A stretch of DNA of 64,000 nucleotides from Ascarosepion bandense (Eukaryota > Mollusca > Cephalopoda > Sepiida > Sepiidae): NCBI GenBank assembly GCA_037127315.1, contig JBBBDQ010001122.1:4100001-4164000 (forward strand). The letters are read 5' to 3'. The notes under the pieces are model-generated. The model was not told the origin of the DNA. It searched no databases and saw only the letters and a program-made list of their open reading frames with translations. A program made the position numbers and the translations under genes. Of this stretch, positions 51,786-62,333 are shown piece after piece. How positions within the stretch are numbered: position 1 is the first letter of the stretch; each line of letters begins with the position of its first letter.

Positions 51786-52200
51786 TTAGAATAATAACTT
51801 GGAATGATAAAAAATGGAACAAAACAACACATTAAAAGAATCCCTGGAAACCCTAACTTAAGAGATATACAAAAAATTGTCTTATAATATTGTTGTTATA
51901 ATAATATTATTGTTATAATAATAACTTGGAATGATAAAAAATGGAACAAAACAACATATTGAAAGAATGGCTGGAAACCCAGGCTTAAGAGATATACAAA
52001 ATTGTCTTATTAAGTACGGCCCACACATTAAGGAGAACTTTGTCTATGTAACGCTAGGGATGCTGGGGAAGATAGAAAAAACGTGAAATGGAGCCATAAC
52101 AACATGCCACGACCTGCCTTAGGTCTTCCTACAGACTTGGTTGGTAGTGCGACCATAGCAGAAATAAAAAATATGATGAAAAATGACATAATAATAATAA
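51752..52200 (+). mobile_element. Two serial L-C 3' stubs in (TAA)n
   Basis: After (TAA)n at 51,752-51,781, a short L-C 3' piece begins at ACTTGGAATGATAAAAAATG (about 51,797) and stops after TTGTCTTATAATATTG; a second begins at the same point (about 51,927) and runs through the 3' UTR to another (TAA)n. The identical start suggests duplication of one truncated copy rather than two independent insertions. Confidence 0.75.
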
Positions 52201-52641
52201 TTGTTTTTTTAATACCTGAAGTATGGTGCAAACAGGTTAACTTGGGAGCCACATAGAGATAATTGTTTAAATAAAACCTTCAGATTTTATTTACAAATGA
52301 ATTAAATTTTTTTAAACATTTGGTTTTTTTTTTAGAAAATATTTCTAAGACTATTTTCTTTTACATCTGCTACGCAGCATTCATTTAATTTGATGAAATT
52401 TGAAGAATTTCTTTTTTGTATCGTTTGATCTCTGTTATAAGAACAATCCCTTGGAGAATTTAAAACATCAAATGTTTTTGGTCAAACAGGACACCGAACT
52501 AGAGAAAATCTCAAAATCGTAAATTAAAAACTGCAACAAAATTAAGACATTGAATTAAAAAAGCTTTTAATTGTCATTAAAAAAATTATATTAAAAAAAT
52601 GAATGAAATTATTTTTTAAATGTTTCTTTTGTAAACAAAAT

Positions 52642-52644
<3 letters not shown>
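52201..52644. other. No recognised feature
   Basis: AT-rich and T/A-homopolymer-rich; nothing assigned. Some words (AATTTGATGAAATTTGAAGA) recur loosely at 53,160-53,350 beyond the LTR. Confidence 0.35.
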
Positions 52645-52702
<58 letters not shown>

Positions 52703-53092
52703 GTTGCTTCGTTTTGGTATAATTAGAAGATAACACAAACTTGAATTAATGATGTTTATTTTTGGTATAAAACTTTAGGTTTTTACATCAAGTTACAACC
52801 TTTAAATTTTGTGTGGATACAGGAGCAGACTAGCTAAATTCTCTTCACTGTGGGATGCTAGTAGTAAACGAGTCTATCCCTTCTGGACTCTAGTGGTCAA
52901 CTGACTAGCTTCTTCCTCTTTTTAAATTTCCTACACAAAACTACTGTCCTTAACTACTACTTCTCACTCCTACTCTTACTCCTACTCCTACCAAAAGAAA
53001 CGGTTCCTTATTTTGCCGCCCAATTTTGGATTCTTGGCGCCAGTGTGTCGACCTTTTTCTATTTTTAGAACACTCGCCATTTTATAAACTAT

Positions 53093-53143
<51 letters not shown>
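52645..53143 (-). mobile_element. Solo LTR 4 inside a (TA)n array
   Basis: 52,700-53,096 lies between two (TA)n runs. On the minus strand it starts TGTTATAGTTTATAAAATGG (a TATA-like box early) and ends ACGAAGCAACACA, with an AATAAA polyadenylation-type signal about 60 nt before the end. TG...CA ends, size and signal order fit a solo LTR. The TATAT flanks would fit a 5-bp duplication but are not diagnostic in a TA array. Confidence 0.7.
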
Positions 53144-53148
<5 letters not shown>

Positions 53149-53588
53149 TCTTAGCCCTCACTTGTTTAATTTTATGAAAGTTCGAGAAAATCTTTTTTGT
53201 AGCGCTTAATGCTTATATTAGTTATAAGGAAAATTTCAATCTTTAATTTTGGGTTTCAAACAGTATCCCCAGTTCCCGAAATTTACTCGAAATCGTAAAA
53301 TGAAAAAATGCAATAAAACTAAGATATTATATCATAAGAAAAGCTTTCAATTGCTTTTATGAATAAAATACATTGTGAACACTATTGTCTTAAGAAACAT
53401 TTTGAATTAAATTTTTCCAATAATTATTTATATATTTTATTTAACTTTATACACTCATATCGCTGCAATATTTTCTTATCTTCTCTAGAAAATCGGCAAC
53501 ACGTATTCAGTATAATTGCTCATAATACAAGCAGAAAATCAATTCAATCCATAAACATATAAATTACTGTGGACATTACAATGTCGCC
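53144..53588. other. No recognised feature
   Basis: AT-rich sequence upstream of the tRNA gene. Confidence 0.4.
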
Positions 53589-53661
53589 GGCCTTGTGGCC
53601 TAATGGATAAGGCGTCGGCCTCCGGAGCCGAAGATTGTGGGTTCAAGTCCCATCAAGGTCG
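53589..53661 (+). tRNA. tRNA-Arg (anticodon CCG)
   Basis: 73-nt cloverleaf. The acceptor stem GGCCTTG pairs with CAAGGTC (one G-U), with discriminator G. The D arm contains GGCCTAATGGATAAGGC, which holds box A. The anticodon stem TCGGC/GCCGA closes the loop CTCCGGA, so the anticodon is CCG, reading CGG codons for arginine. The T arm holds box B, GGTTCAAGTCC. No intron. Overall sequence is close to animal tRNA-Arg(CCG). A possible pol III terminator, TTTT, is at 53,688-53,691, with T5 at 53,696-53,700. All stems pair, so it looks functional rather than a SINE head. Confidence 0.95.
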
Positions 53662-54079
53662 TTATCTTCACTATTTCTTTAGATATGTTTTAGTATTTTT
53701 AAATTTACTTTTTCGAAAGTATCGTATTTTACAAAGAATTTTATTATCAAATAATAATATTTTTGCTGTTTAAAGTTGTTGTATCATGGAATGAAGAGAT
53801 ACACAATGAAATGCAGATAAACTACTTTATAACCAGAGTGGTACAACCAAGAGGTATATACAATATTTACAGTCCCTCGCAGTGGTAGGTGTTACTTTTA
53901 CGAAGTCCTTGATAATGACAACCTTGCGTGCTAAACGCACATTGTCTTTTATACACCCGGTCACCCGGATGTCATTTCGTACGAGCCACAAAACAAAAAA
54001 GGCCTAGTGAAAAACAATGTCGGATAAACTGACACGTTGATTTCCGCATTTGACTATACTACTTAGATAAGGTAGTATT
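53662..54079. other. Unassigned; LTR-like signals on the minus strand
   Basis: On the minus strand about 53,995-53,775 there is TGTATAAAAGACAATG (a TATA-type box) and an end like CATGATACAACA, as in LTRs, but no matching target duplication. Left unclassified. Confidence 0.3.
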
Positions 54080-54310
54080 TACATTATTTTTACACAATTC
54101 GGATTTTTGTTGTCATATCGTTATTACCGTGTTTACGACGTTTCGGCCTTTGTACGCTTTGGCCTTCTTCAGGAATTTTAAACTGAACCCTTTATTTCGA
54201 TAACTGGGATATATAATTCTCATTACATGTGCGATTCCACTTCCGGAACTCACAACTCTATGATGCTATTATGTATGTGCTGACAATACATACATAATAG
54301 CATCATCCAC
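54080..54310 (-). mobile_element. S3 SINE, reverse, with inverted head piece
   Basis: On the minus strand: a tail with CTGAAGAAGGCCAAAGCGTA and GGCCGAAACGTCGTAAACAC, as in the arms at 18,535-19,135 and 45,610. At its head TGATGCTATTATGTATGT and its complement (54,262-54,305) form a small inverted repeat, a reduced version of the inverted dimer at 18.5-19.1 kb. Confidence 0.65.
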
Positions 54311-54989
54311 ATGTAAAAGAAGATAAAAAAATGGAGGCATTACTAATAAAAAAGAGCAGTCCTACACTCAATAACGTCAATTAAGAACACGTTAACAATG
54401 TGCTTATCGTGTTCTGAATTGAACATACACATGATTCTATATACATAATCGTTACACATATTCATTTAAAGTAAAGTAAAATTTATTCTTGATAATGGCT
54501 AAAAGTATAGCAGAAAGCGCTCGAAAATACAAAACCTTTGACCAATTCTTATATAATATGAGTTCTAAAAAGAAAAAAAACACATGGAAAATTTTATAAA
54601 AACCTATGATAATACCTTGTCTGTCATGTTTAATGAAACCTGCATAAAAGAGAGACTGTTGCTAAAATACAATATATATATATATATATATTCTAATATA
54701 TATTTATATATATTTATATATATATTTTAATATATATTTGCTCTGTAATATTTTATTACATGGAGCTCTCTTCCTGTATCATTTTTTAATATTAAAATAA
54801 ATTTTTAATATTAATTAGGATCGGGTTTTTTGGAATTTACCTTCCTGCTTTTTTCCCTTGGATTGAAGTATCTGAATTAAAATATATATATATATATAGT
54901 TCTTTCGGTGAACACTTCTGCTATATAAGCGTTACTCTTCAGAAATGAATTGAGTTCTTTTGGTGACTGGCGTGTGCATACACTGCATT
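54311..54989. repeat. Dispersed repeat copy and (TA)n runs
   Basis: 54,470-54,660 matches material at 29,080-29,480. Short TA runs at about 54,672-54,730 and 54,881-54,898. No gene seen. Confidence 0.5.
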
Positions 54990-55174
54990 TTAACGTGTTG
55001 TATATAACAACACGTTAAAATTTACATTCTCTGATTCCATGCGCCTAGGGAGAATCGACCCCGACTGACACCAAATCGGTCGAGTTTCGATCCCTGCCAA
55101 AAGCAAGTGAATGTGTCTAGCAACACTGATGAGCTGTGATACAGCGAACCAGGCGTGTATGTGGATGACTAATA

Positions 55175-55228
<54 letters not shown>
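54990..55228 (+). mobile_element. S2-like SINE, variant subfamily, with (TA)n tail
   Basis: Same subfamily as 13,330-13,500 (CTGATTCCATGCGCC head, GTCGAGTTTCGATCCC box B, GATGAGCTGTGATACAGCGA). It ends in a (TA)n run from about 55,178. Confidence 0.8.
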
Positions 55229-55232
<4 letters not shown>

Positions 55233-55347
55233 TTTATAAACGAGTTATTTCGCTTCCTTGGTTTCCACCATGAGTCGATTAAAAATCGCTCGAAAAAAAC
55301 ACTCGTGGTGGAAACGAAGGTAGCGAAATAACTCGTTTATAAATGAA
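55229..55347. mobile_element. Hairpin MITE, GAGTTATT family copy 2
   Basis: Almost perfect inverted repeat: the end TTCATTTATAAACGAGTTAT and its complement, with about 45-bp arms and a short centre. The outer motif matches 11,594-11,829. It abuts the (TA)n tail of the SINE. Confidence 0.85.
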
Positions 55348-55385
55348 AAATATTCAAAAGTTCTACAATATAATTGTATAGAAAG

Positions 55386-55490
55386 GGTATTTGGGCATAT
55401 GTGAATACAAGGAATTCAACTGGAGCTCGAACTCAGCTCATATATTTGTCGTTGCGAGTCGATACCCACTGCACCACAACGAACTTCTAT
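55386..55490 (-). mobile_element. S1 SINE, head-only fragment
   Basis: Covers the head to about one third of S1, of the same subfamily as 49,612-49,917 (CATATATTTGTCG variation). Confidence 0.8.
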
Positions 55491-56499
55491 GAAATGAAAT
55501 AAAGAGACTAAAAAAAATACTATCAATATAACATGTTTTACTTTTATTCGTCAGAGAATGAGATATATATATAAAAAAGAAGAAATGAGTTCTGGTAATT
55601 TCATTTTTGTGTTGTTTGATCTCCATTGGGTAATCAGGTTTTAAGTACATTTGATTTATTAAACAACGTTAGTATAATTTATAGCATTCAGAAAACCAGA
55701 TACGAAAACGCGTTATTTCCAGGCTCTGAATATATATATGTGTCTGTGCGTTTGTGTGTGTGTGTGTGTGTGGGGGGGGGGGGTTATGATTTTACCGCGT
55801 CTAAAATACCAGATTATTTTTGTTTCATGAGCAACAAAGACTTTGGTTGGCAATATATCCATAGTTGGCATCTCAAATAAAAAAAGAACCATCTGTTAAT
55901 ACGTACATAAACTTTTGTCATCGCCTACGATGTTTGTGGTAGGTCTTTGCTTGAGCAGAACACGGAAAATTGAGTCATTTTTTAAGCCATCGTGTCAGCC
56001 AGCTACGAAATACCATTAAATACTAACAATTCATGTTATATTTGTGGGAAAAAAAGTGTACAAATCAGTGGGTGAGCTGAAAAGACAGGCAGACATTCAC
56101 AAAAATAAACTTAATGACAATAAAATATATGCGTCTCGTCTCTGCTAATTTTGTGCAAGAAGTCTTAGAACTTTGTCCCGCTTAAAGAGCCGCATTTGTT
56201 CAGGGCAAAAACAGAGTCTGACAATGATGACATCCGATATTAAGATGGAGGCCATCATTATGTAATTTTTCTTGTTTTTATTGTTTTACGTGTTAATAAA
56301 GTAAACAATCCTGTATTAAATGCACATTAATTTTTCATTTTTAAACCATTCTGTTAAGATTGTTATTAAAAAAAAACGCTGCTTACTTATAAAGACGTTT
56401 TCTCTACTCTGATCAAAAGATCAAAGCTTTTTTTATTGAATTTTGACTCACTTAAAGAGGCTGGTGATGGGCAGTCCTATAAAATTTTATAGTTAGAAT
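55491..56499. other. No recognised feature
   Basis: Contains a GT run then a G10 run at about 55,756-55,782. No coding exon or repeat family recognised. Confidence 0.45.
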
Positions 56500-56812
56500 C
56501 AATCAGTCAGTTAAGTGCCATACGTGATACACGCTTGGGTGATCATGTCTCAAAAGAAACATGACTGACTGGGTAGAAGGTTATCTCGCAGTAGGTTGCT
56601 ATTACTTTCTGCTGTAGACTGGTTGCCAGCCAATGCTATAGAACCCAATCTATCCTGTTGATTAACCCATAAATGGATGGAAGAGATGGATTAATACCTT
56701 TCTCAAGAGTATTTGCACGTAAGTGAGTGCAATGAATTCAACTGGAATTCGAACACGGCTCTCCGATTTTCTCCTTCCGAGACGTTATCCATTGCAACTC
56801 AAAACACATCCA
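56500..56812 (-). mobile_element. S1 tRNA-derived SINE
   Basis: Full length in reverse; close to the copy at 36,538-36,846 (shared GAGACGTTATCCA variant at the head). The box-A end is slightly diverged. Confidence 0.9.
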
Positions 56813-56945
56813 TATCGTTACAATAAAATTACTTATTCTTGCTTAGAGGTTGGGAAGCCAACCCGAAAGGAATATATTTCTTTCAACTAAAATTTACAGC
56901 CCAATTCCAAGTATTTTTTCAGTCCTTCTCTCTCTTCCTCGTTAA

Positions 56946-57008
<63 letters not shown>

Positions 57009-57190
57009 ACACTCCTCCTAAGTATGCAAAGGACACTCGCATACAGATTCGCCCACCACCAAAATGACTAGCATGATTGCAAATACAACAAATGAATGCA
57101 GTTAGCTGTGGACAAATATTTCTAAGATTAATAAAAATTTAAGCAGTACAGATTAATTACAATTGCAACAAGCACATTTCAACAGAAAGT
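56813..57190. repeat. (CT)n-(TATC)n microsatellite in unassigned sequence
   Basis: CT run followed by TATC at about 56,951-57,008. Nothing else assigned. Confidence 0.6.
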
Positions 57191-57191
57191 T

Positions 57192-57194
<3 letters not shown>

Positions 57195-57233
<39 letters not shown>

Positions 57234-58290
57234 GAAAAATATTCAATAATGAAAGAAAGCAGTAAATACAAACAAGATTTACAGTTAGTAGTTTCTGTAG
57301 AAAAGCAAAACAGAAGCCAAGAACCAACTATTGCGATAAAAAATATGAAAAAAAAAGCCAAGGATAAAGCTCTTGAACAGATGAAACAACGCTGGCAAGA
57401 CAAACCTCTGCATGGCCAATATCCAGAACGTGCCAATAAATGCAATATTGATAAAGTTAATATTCATCGATGGTTACGTGCATCTGGATTAAAGTCTGAA
57501 ACTGAAGGCTTTATTCTTGCAGCACAAGATCAAAGTCTTTTCATTAGGAATTTTCAGTTAAATATTATGCATAATAATATGGATCCAAAATGCAGGTTTT
57601 GTGATAAACACCAAGAAACAATAGACCACCTAATCTCAGGCTGTTCTGTGCTTGCCCCAAATTAATATAAAATCGCCACGATAGAGTTGGGCAATATTTA
57701 CATTGGACAATGTGCAAGCACTATGGAAAATCTGTAAACAAACACTGGTATGAACATCACCCAGCACCGGTTACAGAAATAGAAGATGTAACCATTCTAT
57801 GGGATTACACCATCTACACAGACAGAAAAATTGAAGCAAACAGGCCAGACATTATTGTTAAAAACCAGAAGGAGAAAACTTGTCTAATAATTGATATGGC
57901 TTGTCCAGCGGATTGTAACATAGCAACCAAGGAATTTGAAAAACTGTCAAAATATAAAGACCTGGAAATTGAATTAGAAAAAATGTGGAAAGAGTTGTGC
58001 CAGTGATAGTAGGTGCACTTGGAATGATAAAAAATGGAACAAAACAACACATTGAAAGAATCCCTGGAAACCCCCAGCTTAAGAGATATACAAAAATTGT
58101 CTTATTAAGTACAGCTCACACACTAAGGAAAACTTTATCTATGTAATGCTGGGGATGATAGGGAAGATAGAAAAACATGAAATGGAGCCATAACAACACG
58201 CCACGACCTGCATTAGGTCTCCCCGCAGACTTGTTTGGTAGTGAGACCAAAGCAGAAATCGAAATATGATGAAAAATGACATAATAATGA
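57195..58290 (+). pseudogene. L-C LINE 3' part, two frame breaks
   Basis: Close relative of 50,690-51,775, also starting right after (TAA)n (57,195-57,230) and ending in the same 3' UTR. The frame is open from 57,249 through the CRFCDKHQETIDHLISGC knuckle, then stops at 57,663 where the intact copy has a Glu codon, with a 1-nt loss just after. It reopens at 57,710 through the RPDIIV...IIDMACPAD nuclease motif, and ends early at 57,985-58,000 because of an ~8-nt deletion. Non-functional. Confidence 0.9.
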
Positions 58291-58404
58291 TAAAGCAATT
58301 AGAAAGTACATTGACGAAAATAGACTAACCATGTAAGAAGATCAATGAGAAATAACCGATTGACAGGTGTTGAAGGAGAATCAATAGAACATTAAATGGA
58401 ATCA
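58291..58404. other. No recognised feature
   Basis: Short unassigned gap between the L-C LINE and the S-T SINE. Confidence 0.35.
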
Positions 58405-58912
58405 ACCCGGTTCACACTCCACCCACGTCTATTGAACAGGTGTAGAGGCTCATCCCTTGTTCCCTGTTTAGGATGTGGTTTCCGGCTTTCTCTTTTCCAA
58501 TCTTTTCACTTTTCTTTTTTTTCTTTTTCTCTTTTTTTCTTTTTCTTTTTTTTTTTCAATTGGAGTAGATAGACTAAACTATTGCCCGGTTCACACTCCA
58601 CCCACGTCTATTGTACAGGTGTAGAGGCTCATCCCTTGTTCCCTGTTTAGGATGTGGTTTCCGGCTTTCTCTTTTCCAATCTTTTCACTTTTCTTTTTCT
58701 TTTTTTTTTTTTTTCAATTGGAGTAGATAGACTGAGCTATCGCCCGGTTTGCGCCCCACCCACGTCTGTTGTACAGGTTAAAAGGCTCATCCCTTGTTCC
58801 CTGTTTAGGATGTGCTTTCCGGCTTTCTCTTTTCCAATCTTTTCACTATTACGTAGCCCCCTGCACATCAGTGGTGTTACCGCCTTGCTCGGGGTGATAC
58901 GATTAAAAATAA
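58405..58912 (+). mobile_element. S-T SINE, trimer with LINE-like tail
   Basis: Three units in tandem; CCCGGTT at about 58,406, 58,585 and 58,744. The first two end in long C/T-rich linkers (CTTTTCTTTTT-type), and only the third has the conserved tail (TACGTAGCCCCCTGCACATC, TTGCTCGGGGTGATACG) and an A-rich end. Confidence 0.85.
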
Positions 58913-59195
58913 AATCAAAAACTTTTTCAGCCTTGTTTTCATTGATGGAATGATACGTCAGACACAAAATATTTAAACGGAGGAAGAAGAGCAACTTCCC
59001 AATTGACAATCAATAAAGTATAACCTCAAAATTATCAAACTTCACAATGCAACACTCAAATAATTTCTGGATGAAGTAGACACAAATTTAAGTCTTAACA
59101 AAGCAATATGTTCATCAGCAATAGCAGCAACTAAACATTTAAACATCAAAGTAATAAAAGTAGTCTTATAATGGGTTATCCGTTATAGTGAAGTT
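58913..59195. other. No recognised feature
   Basis: Short unassigned gap between two S-T SINEs of opposite orientation. Confidence 0.35.
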
Positions 59196-59462
59196 ATTTT
59201 TTTAATCGTATCACCCCGAGCAAGGTGGTAACGCCACTGATGTGCAGGGAGGCTACGTAATAGTGAAAAGATTGGAAAAGAGAAAGCCAGAAACCATATC
59301 CTAAACAGGGAACAAGGGATGAGCCTCTTCACCTGTTCTGTAGACGTGGGTGGAATGTGAACCGAGCGATAGATAGATAGATCTATGTACTTCAACAGAA
59401 AAAAAAACAAAGTGAGAAGATTGGAAAAGAGAAAGCCGGAAACCACATCCTAAACAGGGATG
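59196..59462 (-). mobile_element. S-T SINE, dimer, 5'-truncated
   Basis: On the minus strand, a partial unit (ending at 59,462), an A/T-rich linker with TAGATAGATAGATC, a full unit, the conserved tail and poly(A), read as poly(T) at 59,196. Confidence 0.85.
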
Positions 59463-60259
59463 TGTGTGTTGAAAGATAAGCTTGATTTGGCTTTCTTAGT
59501 AGATATCCCACTATAAGAGGGGTATAAAACAAGAAAATCAAATTGCATGTAGCAACAACATTTATATATATATATATATATATATATCAATTTATTTTTA
59601 TTTTTTTACAAATAAAAGTAAGGTACAAAGGTCGTTAAAATGTTCATAGTAGTAATTGCCGAAAAGAGTTTGTGCGTATGTATGTGTGAGCGTTTGTTTG
59701 TTAAGAATGTCTTTGAAGTCTCCGCTCAGTCCTTCGGATGCCGGTCATTTATTAAGTAGCTTGTTGAATAGTGAAGAAAAAGATGAGAGAGAAGGAGAGA
59801 CAACAATAATACGATCGCTTGACGTTTGTCAAGAGACGTGTTAATTATGCTCGTATTTTCTCTACTGTCGATTGTTTTCTTGTGTCGTCCTTTTATTTCG
59901 TTTTCGGGGAATCCAAACAGGACATTTGGAAATTCATACCCGGATTTAATTCTGGGCTTCCCATTGGACGGTAAACAAAATTTACGTCGGCTCGCGAAAA
60001 GGGTCCGTAAAAGGAATTTGAAATTTATTTATTTTTTAAAAATTATTTGAATTTTTGTTCTTTTTTTTTTAGATGTTTTCTAGCTTGCTATTTGTCGAAG
60101 AACATTTCACATCGAGGCGTGAAAGTTCGCGAGTTTTCTGAGCGAAGTTTGTACATTCCAGAAAATTCGTTTTTATTATTTTTTTAATTTTTTATTTTTT
60201 CTAACAAAATCAATGAGTCAGATTTGAATGTTGATTTTTTTTTTGTTCACTACAATCTC
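59463..60259. other. (TA)n and unassigned sequence
   Basis: TA run at about 59,561-59,587. No coding exon, RNA or repeat family that I can support; the open frame at 59,656-59,844 has no recognisable motif. Confidence 0.45.
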
Positions 60260-60717
60260 ACAGATATGAAGATTCACTTGGTAAAAGAAAAACAGAGAAA
60301 ATAATTGAACAACTTAAAAGTTTACTCGATGAACTTGCATGAGGAACACATGTAAGAACTAGAAAAGTCAGGTGAGTAAACAAAATACAAAATTAGGAAT
60401 GAAAATAAAGTTTTATCTGCTAAAGAAAAAATAAAGCATTAATACAACTGAAGGCGCAACTAATCAGAAGCTACAAAAATAGATCAAGATTCTACAGACA
60501 GAACAAGATCTTTCAAACCAATGCGAAAAAATTTTACAGAGAAATAGGCAAACAAAAGATTAAAGTGACAGCGCCCCCATCAATGGAAGATGTTATAGAG
60601 TTTTGGGAAAATATTTGGGCTTCCCCTAAAGAATATAACAAAGAAGCAGACTGGATTCCGCAAGAGATAGAACGAATGAAAAAACAGAAAACCAGAACAA
60701 ACATGGATGGGAATCAA

Positions 60718-60904
60718 TTTTTTTTTTAATCATATCACCTCGAGCAAGGCGGTAACGCCAATGATGTGCAGGGAGCTACGTAAGAGTGAAAAGATTGGAA
60801 AAGAGAAAACTGGAAACCACATCCTAAACAGGGAACAAGGGATGAGCCTCTTCACCTGTTCAATAGACAAGGGTGGAGTGTGAACCGGGCGATAATTTAG
60901 TCTG
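60718..60904 (-). mobile_element. S-T SINE, monomer
   Basis: On the minus strand: one unit, the conserved tail and poly(A), read as poly(T) at 60,718-60,727. Inserted in the L-C LINE. Confidence 0.85.
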
Positions 60905-61770
60905 ATGTTGAATATGCACCATTAAAGCACACAAATAGAAATCTCTAGGATTAGATAAAATTCTTAACTTTTGCCCCTATTTTGTAACTACAGCACACAA
61001 AAGCTAGCCAAAGAACTTCAAGAAATGGTCGATGACCCTACTAAAATTCCGGCATGAGTAATCAAAAGAACTACCTTCGTTCTACCCAAGAATGCTGACA
61101 CACATACCACCAAAACCGCAGACCAATTACATGTTTTCTTACTATTTTCAAACTGACATCTATTCTGACAAGACTGACTTATTCCTTCTTAGAAAAAAAA
61201 ATGACATACTACCACTTGAACAAAAACGGTGAAAACGTGACAAATTACTTATTAAAGGGATGATCTTGGAAAACTGCCTCTGCACAAATAAAAATAGTAG
61301 TACTGCCTGGATAGATTACCGCAAGGCATTCGATAGTGTACCCCATTTCTGAATTTGAAAGATTTTAAACATATACAAGATATCACATGTCATCAATTTC
61401 ATCAATGTATGTCGATATGAAAAATAACACTTTATTCAATCATATAAGCGGAATCTATAAGTCTGCTGAAATAAATATCAACAGAGTAATATTACGAGGT
61501 GTCATTTTGTCCCCCTTACTCTTTTCTATACCCCTTGTAGCATTAACCAGAGAACTTAACAGAATGGAACAATGCTATAAGATATCTCAAAAGAAAATAA
61601 ACCATCTGTTTTACATGGATGACTTAAAGTTGCTTGTTAGGAATGAGAATGAGCTGGAAGGCCTCCTGAAAATAGTAAAATATTTCAGTGATGACATTGG
61701 AATGGAATTCGGTTTCGATAAATGTGCTAAAGCCAAAATTTTACAAGGATCATTACGACAAACCACCTTT

Positions 61771-62333
61771 ATTAGTGTTATGGTGCCCTTCTACGAAGAA
61801 TGGACTCTTCCTCTTGTTATATATGATTACCTGCGTGACTTCAAGAGCGCAGTCATGGTCCAGTTGACAGCCTTACGCACTGTCCAACTCTCTGCCTTCA
61901 GGCAGCGAGTATTAATCCAGTCGAGGCTCCTCCAAAGGGTAGAGGCTCGGCTGGGTAAAATTAGACAGGAATTTTTAACTGGGCTATATGGTCCGAAGAA
62001 CCCACATCAAAAAGGCCTTGTGTCACATTTCGCCTTAGTGGGAAGGCAAATAAATACTGCAGTCAACAGGAGCAGTTAATGAGAGCAGTTAACGAAGACA
62101 GTTAACGGAAGCAGTTAATGACAGTTACTAGTCAAGCAATAAGCAGCGTAATAATATCTTCGAACTTACTTATTTCTATATTACTTATTATTAACACTCC
62201 CTTTGAATATCTTCTTTCTTGTTATATTAATACACTGTTTTGAACCTACCTTCTTGTTCTGTGTCTTACTTCCGGCACAAACCGGTCACTACAACTTTGA
62301 GGCGAAGTTTCGCCACAACTCCACAACAATTAG
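61771..62333 (+). mobile_element. Solo LTR 5 with 5-bp duplication
   Basis: 61,776-62,328 (553 bp) starts TGTTATGG and ends TCCACAACA, flanked by ATTAG at 61,771-61,775 and 62,329-62,333. It interrupts the L-C LINE, whose frame continues in register when the LTR and one duplication are set aside. Same family as 31,572-32,140 (shared GGGCTATATGG, TTGTGTCACAT, GTGGGAAGGC). Confidence 0.9.

Noticed and set aside
51272..51832. 186-residue minus-strand open frame
   Set aside because: Shadow of the plus-strand L-C endonuclease frame plus a (TAA)n run.
53775..53995. Sixth solo LTR on the minus strand
   Set aside because: A TATA-type box and a CA end are present, but I found no target duplication and no second copy in the window.
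59656..60050. Two plus-strand open frames of 62 and 74 codons as a possible gene
   Set aside because: No recognisable motif, no splice or codon signal that I can support, and an AT-rich surrounding.
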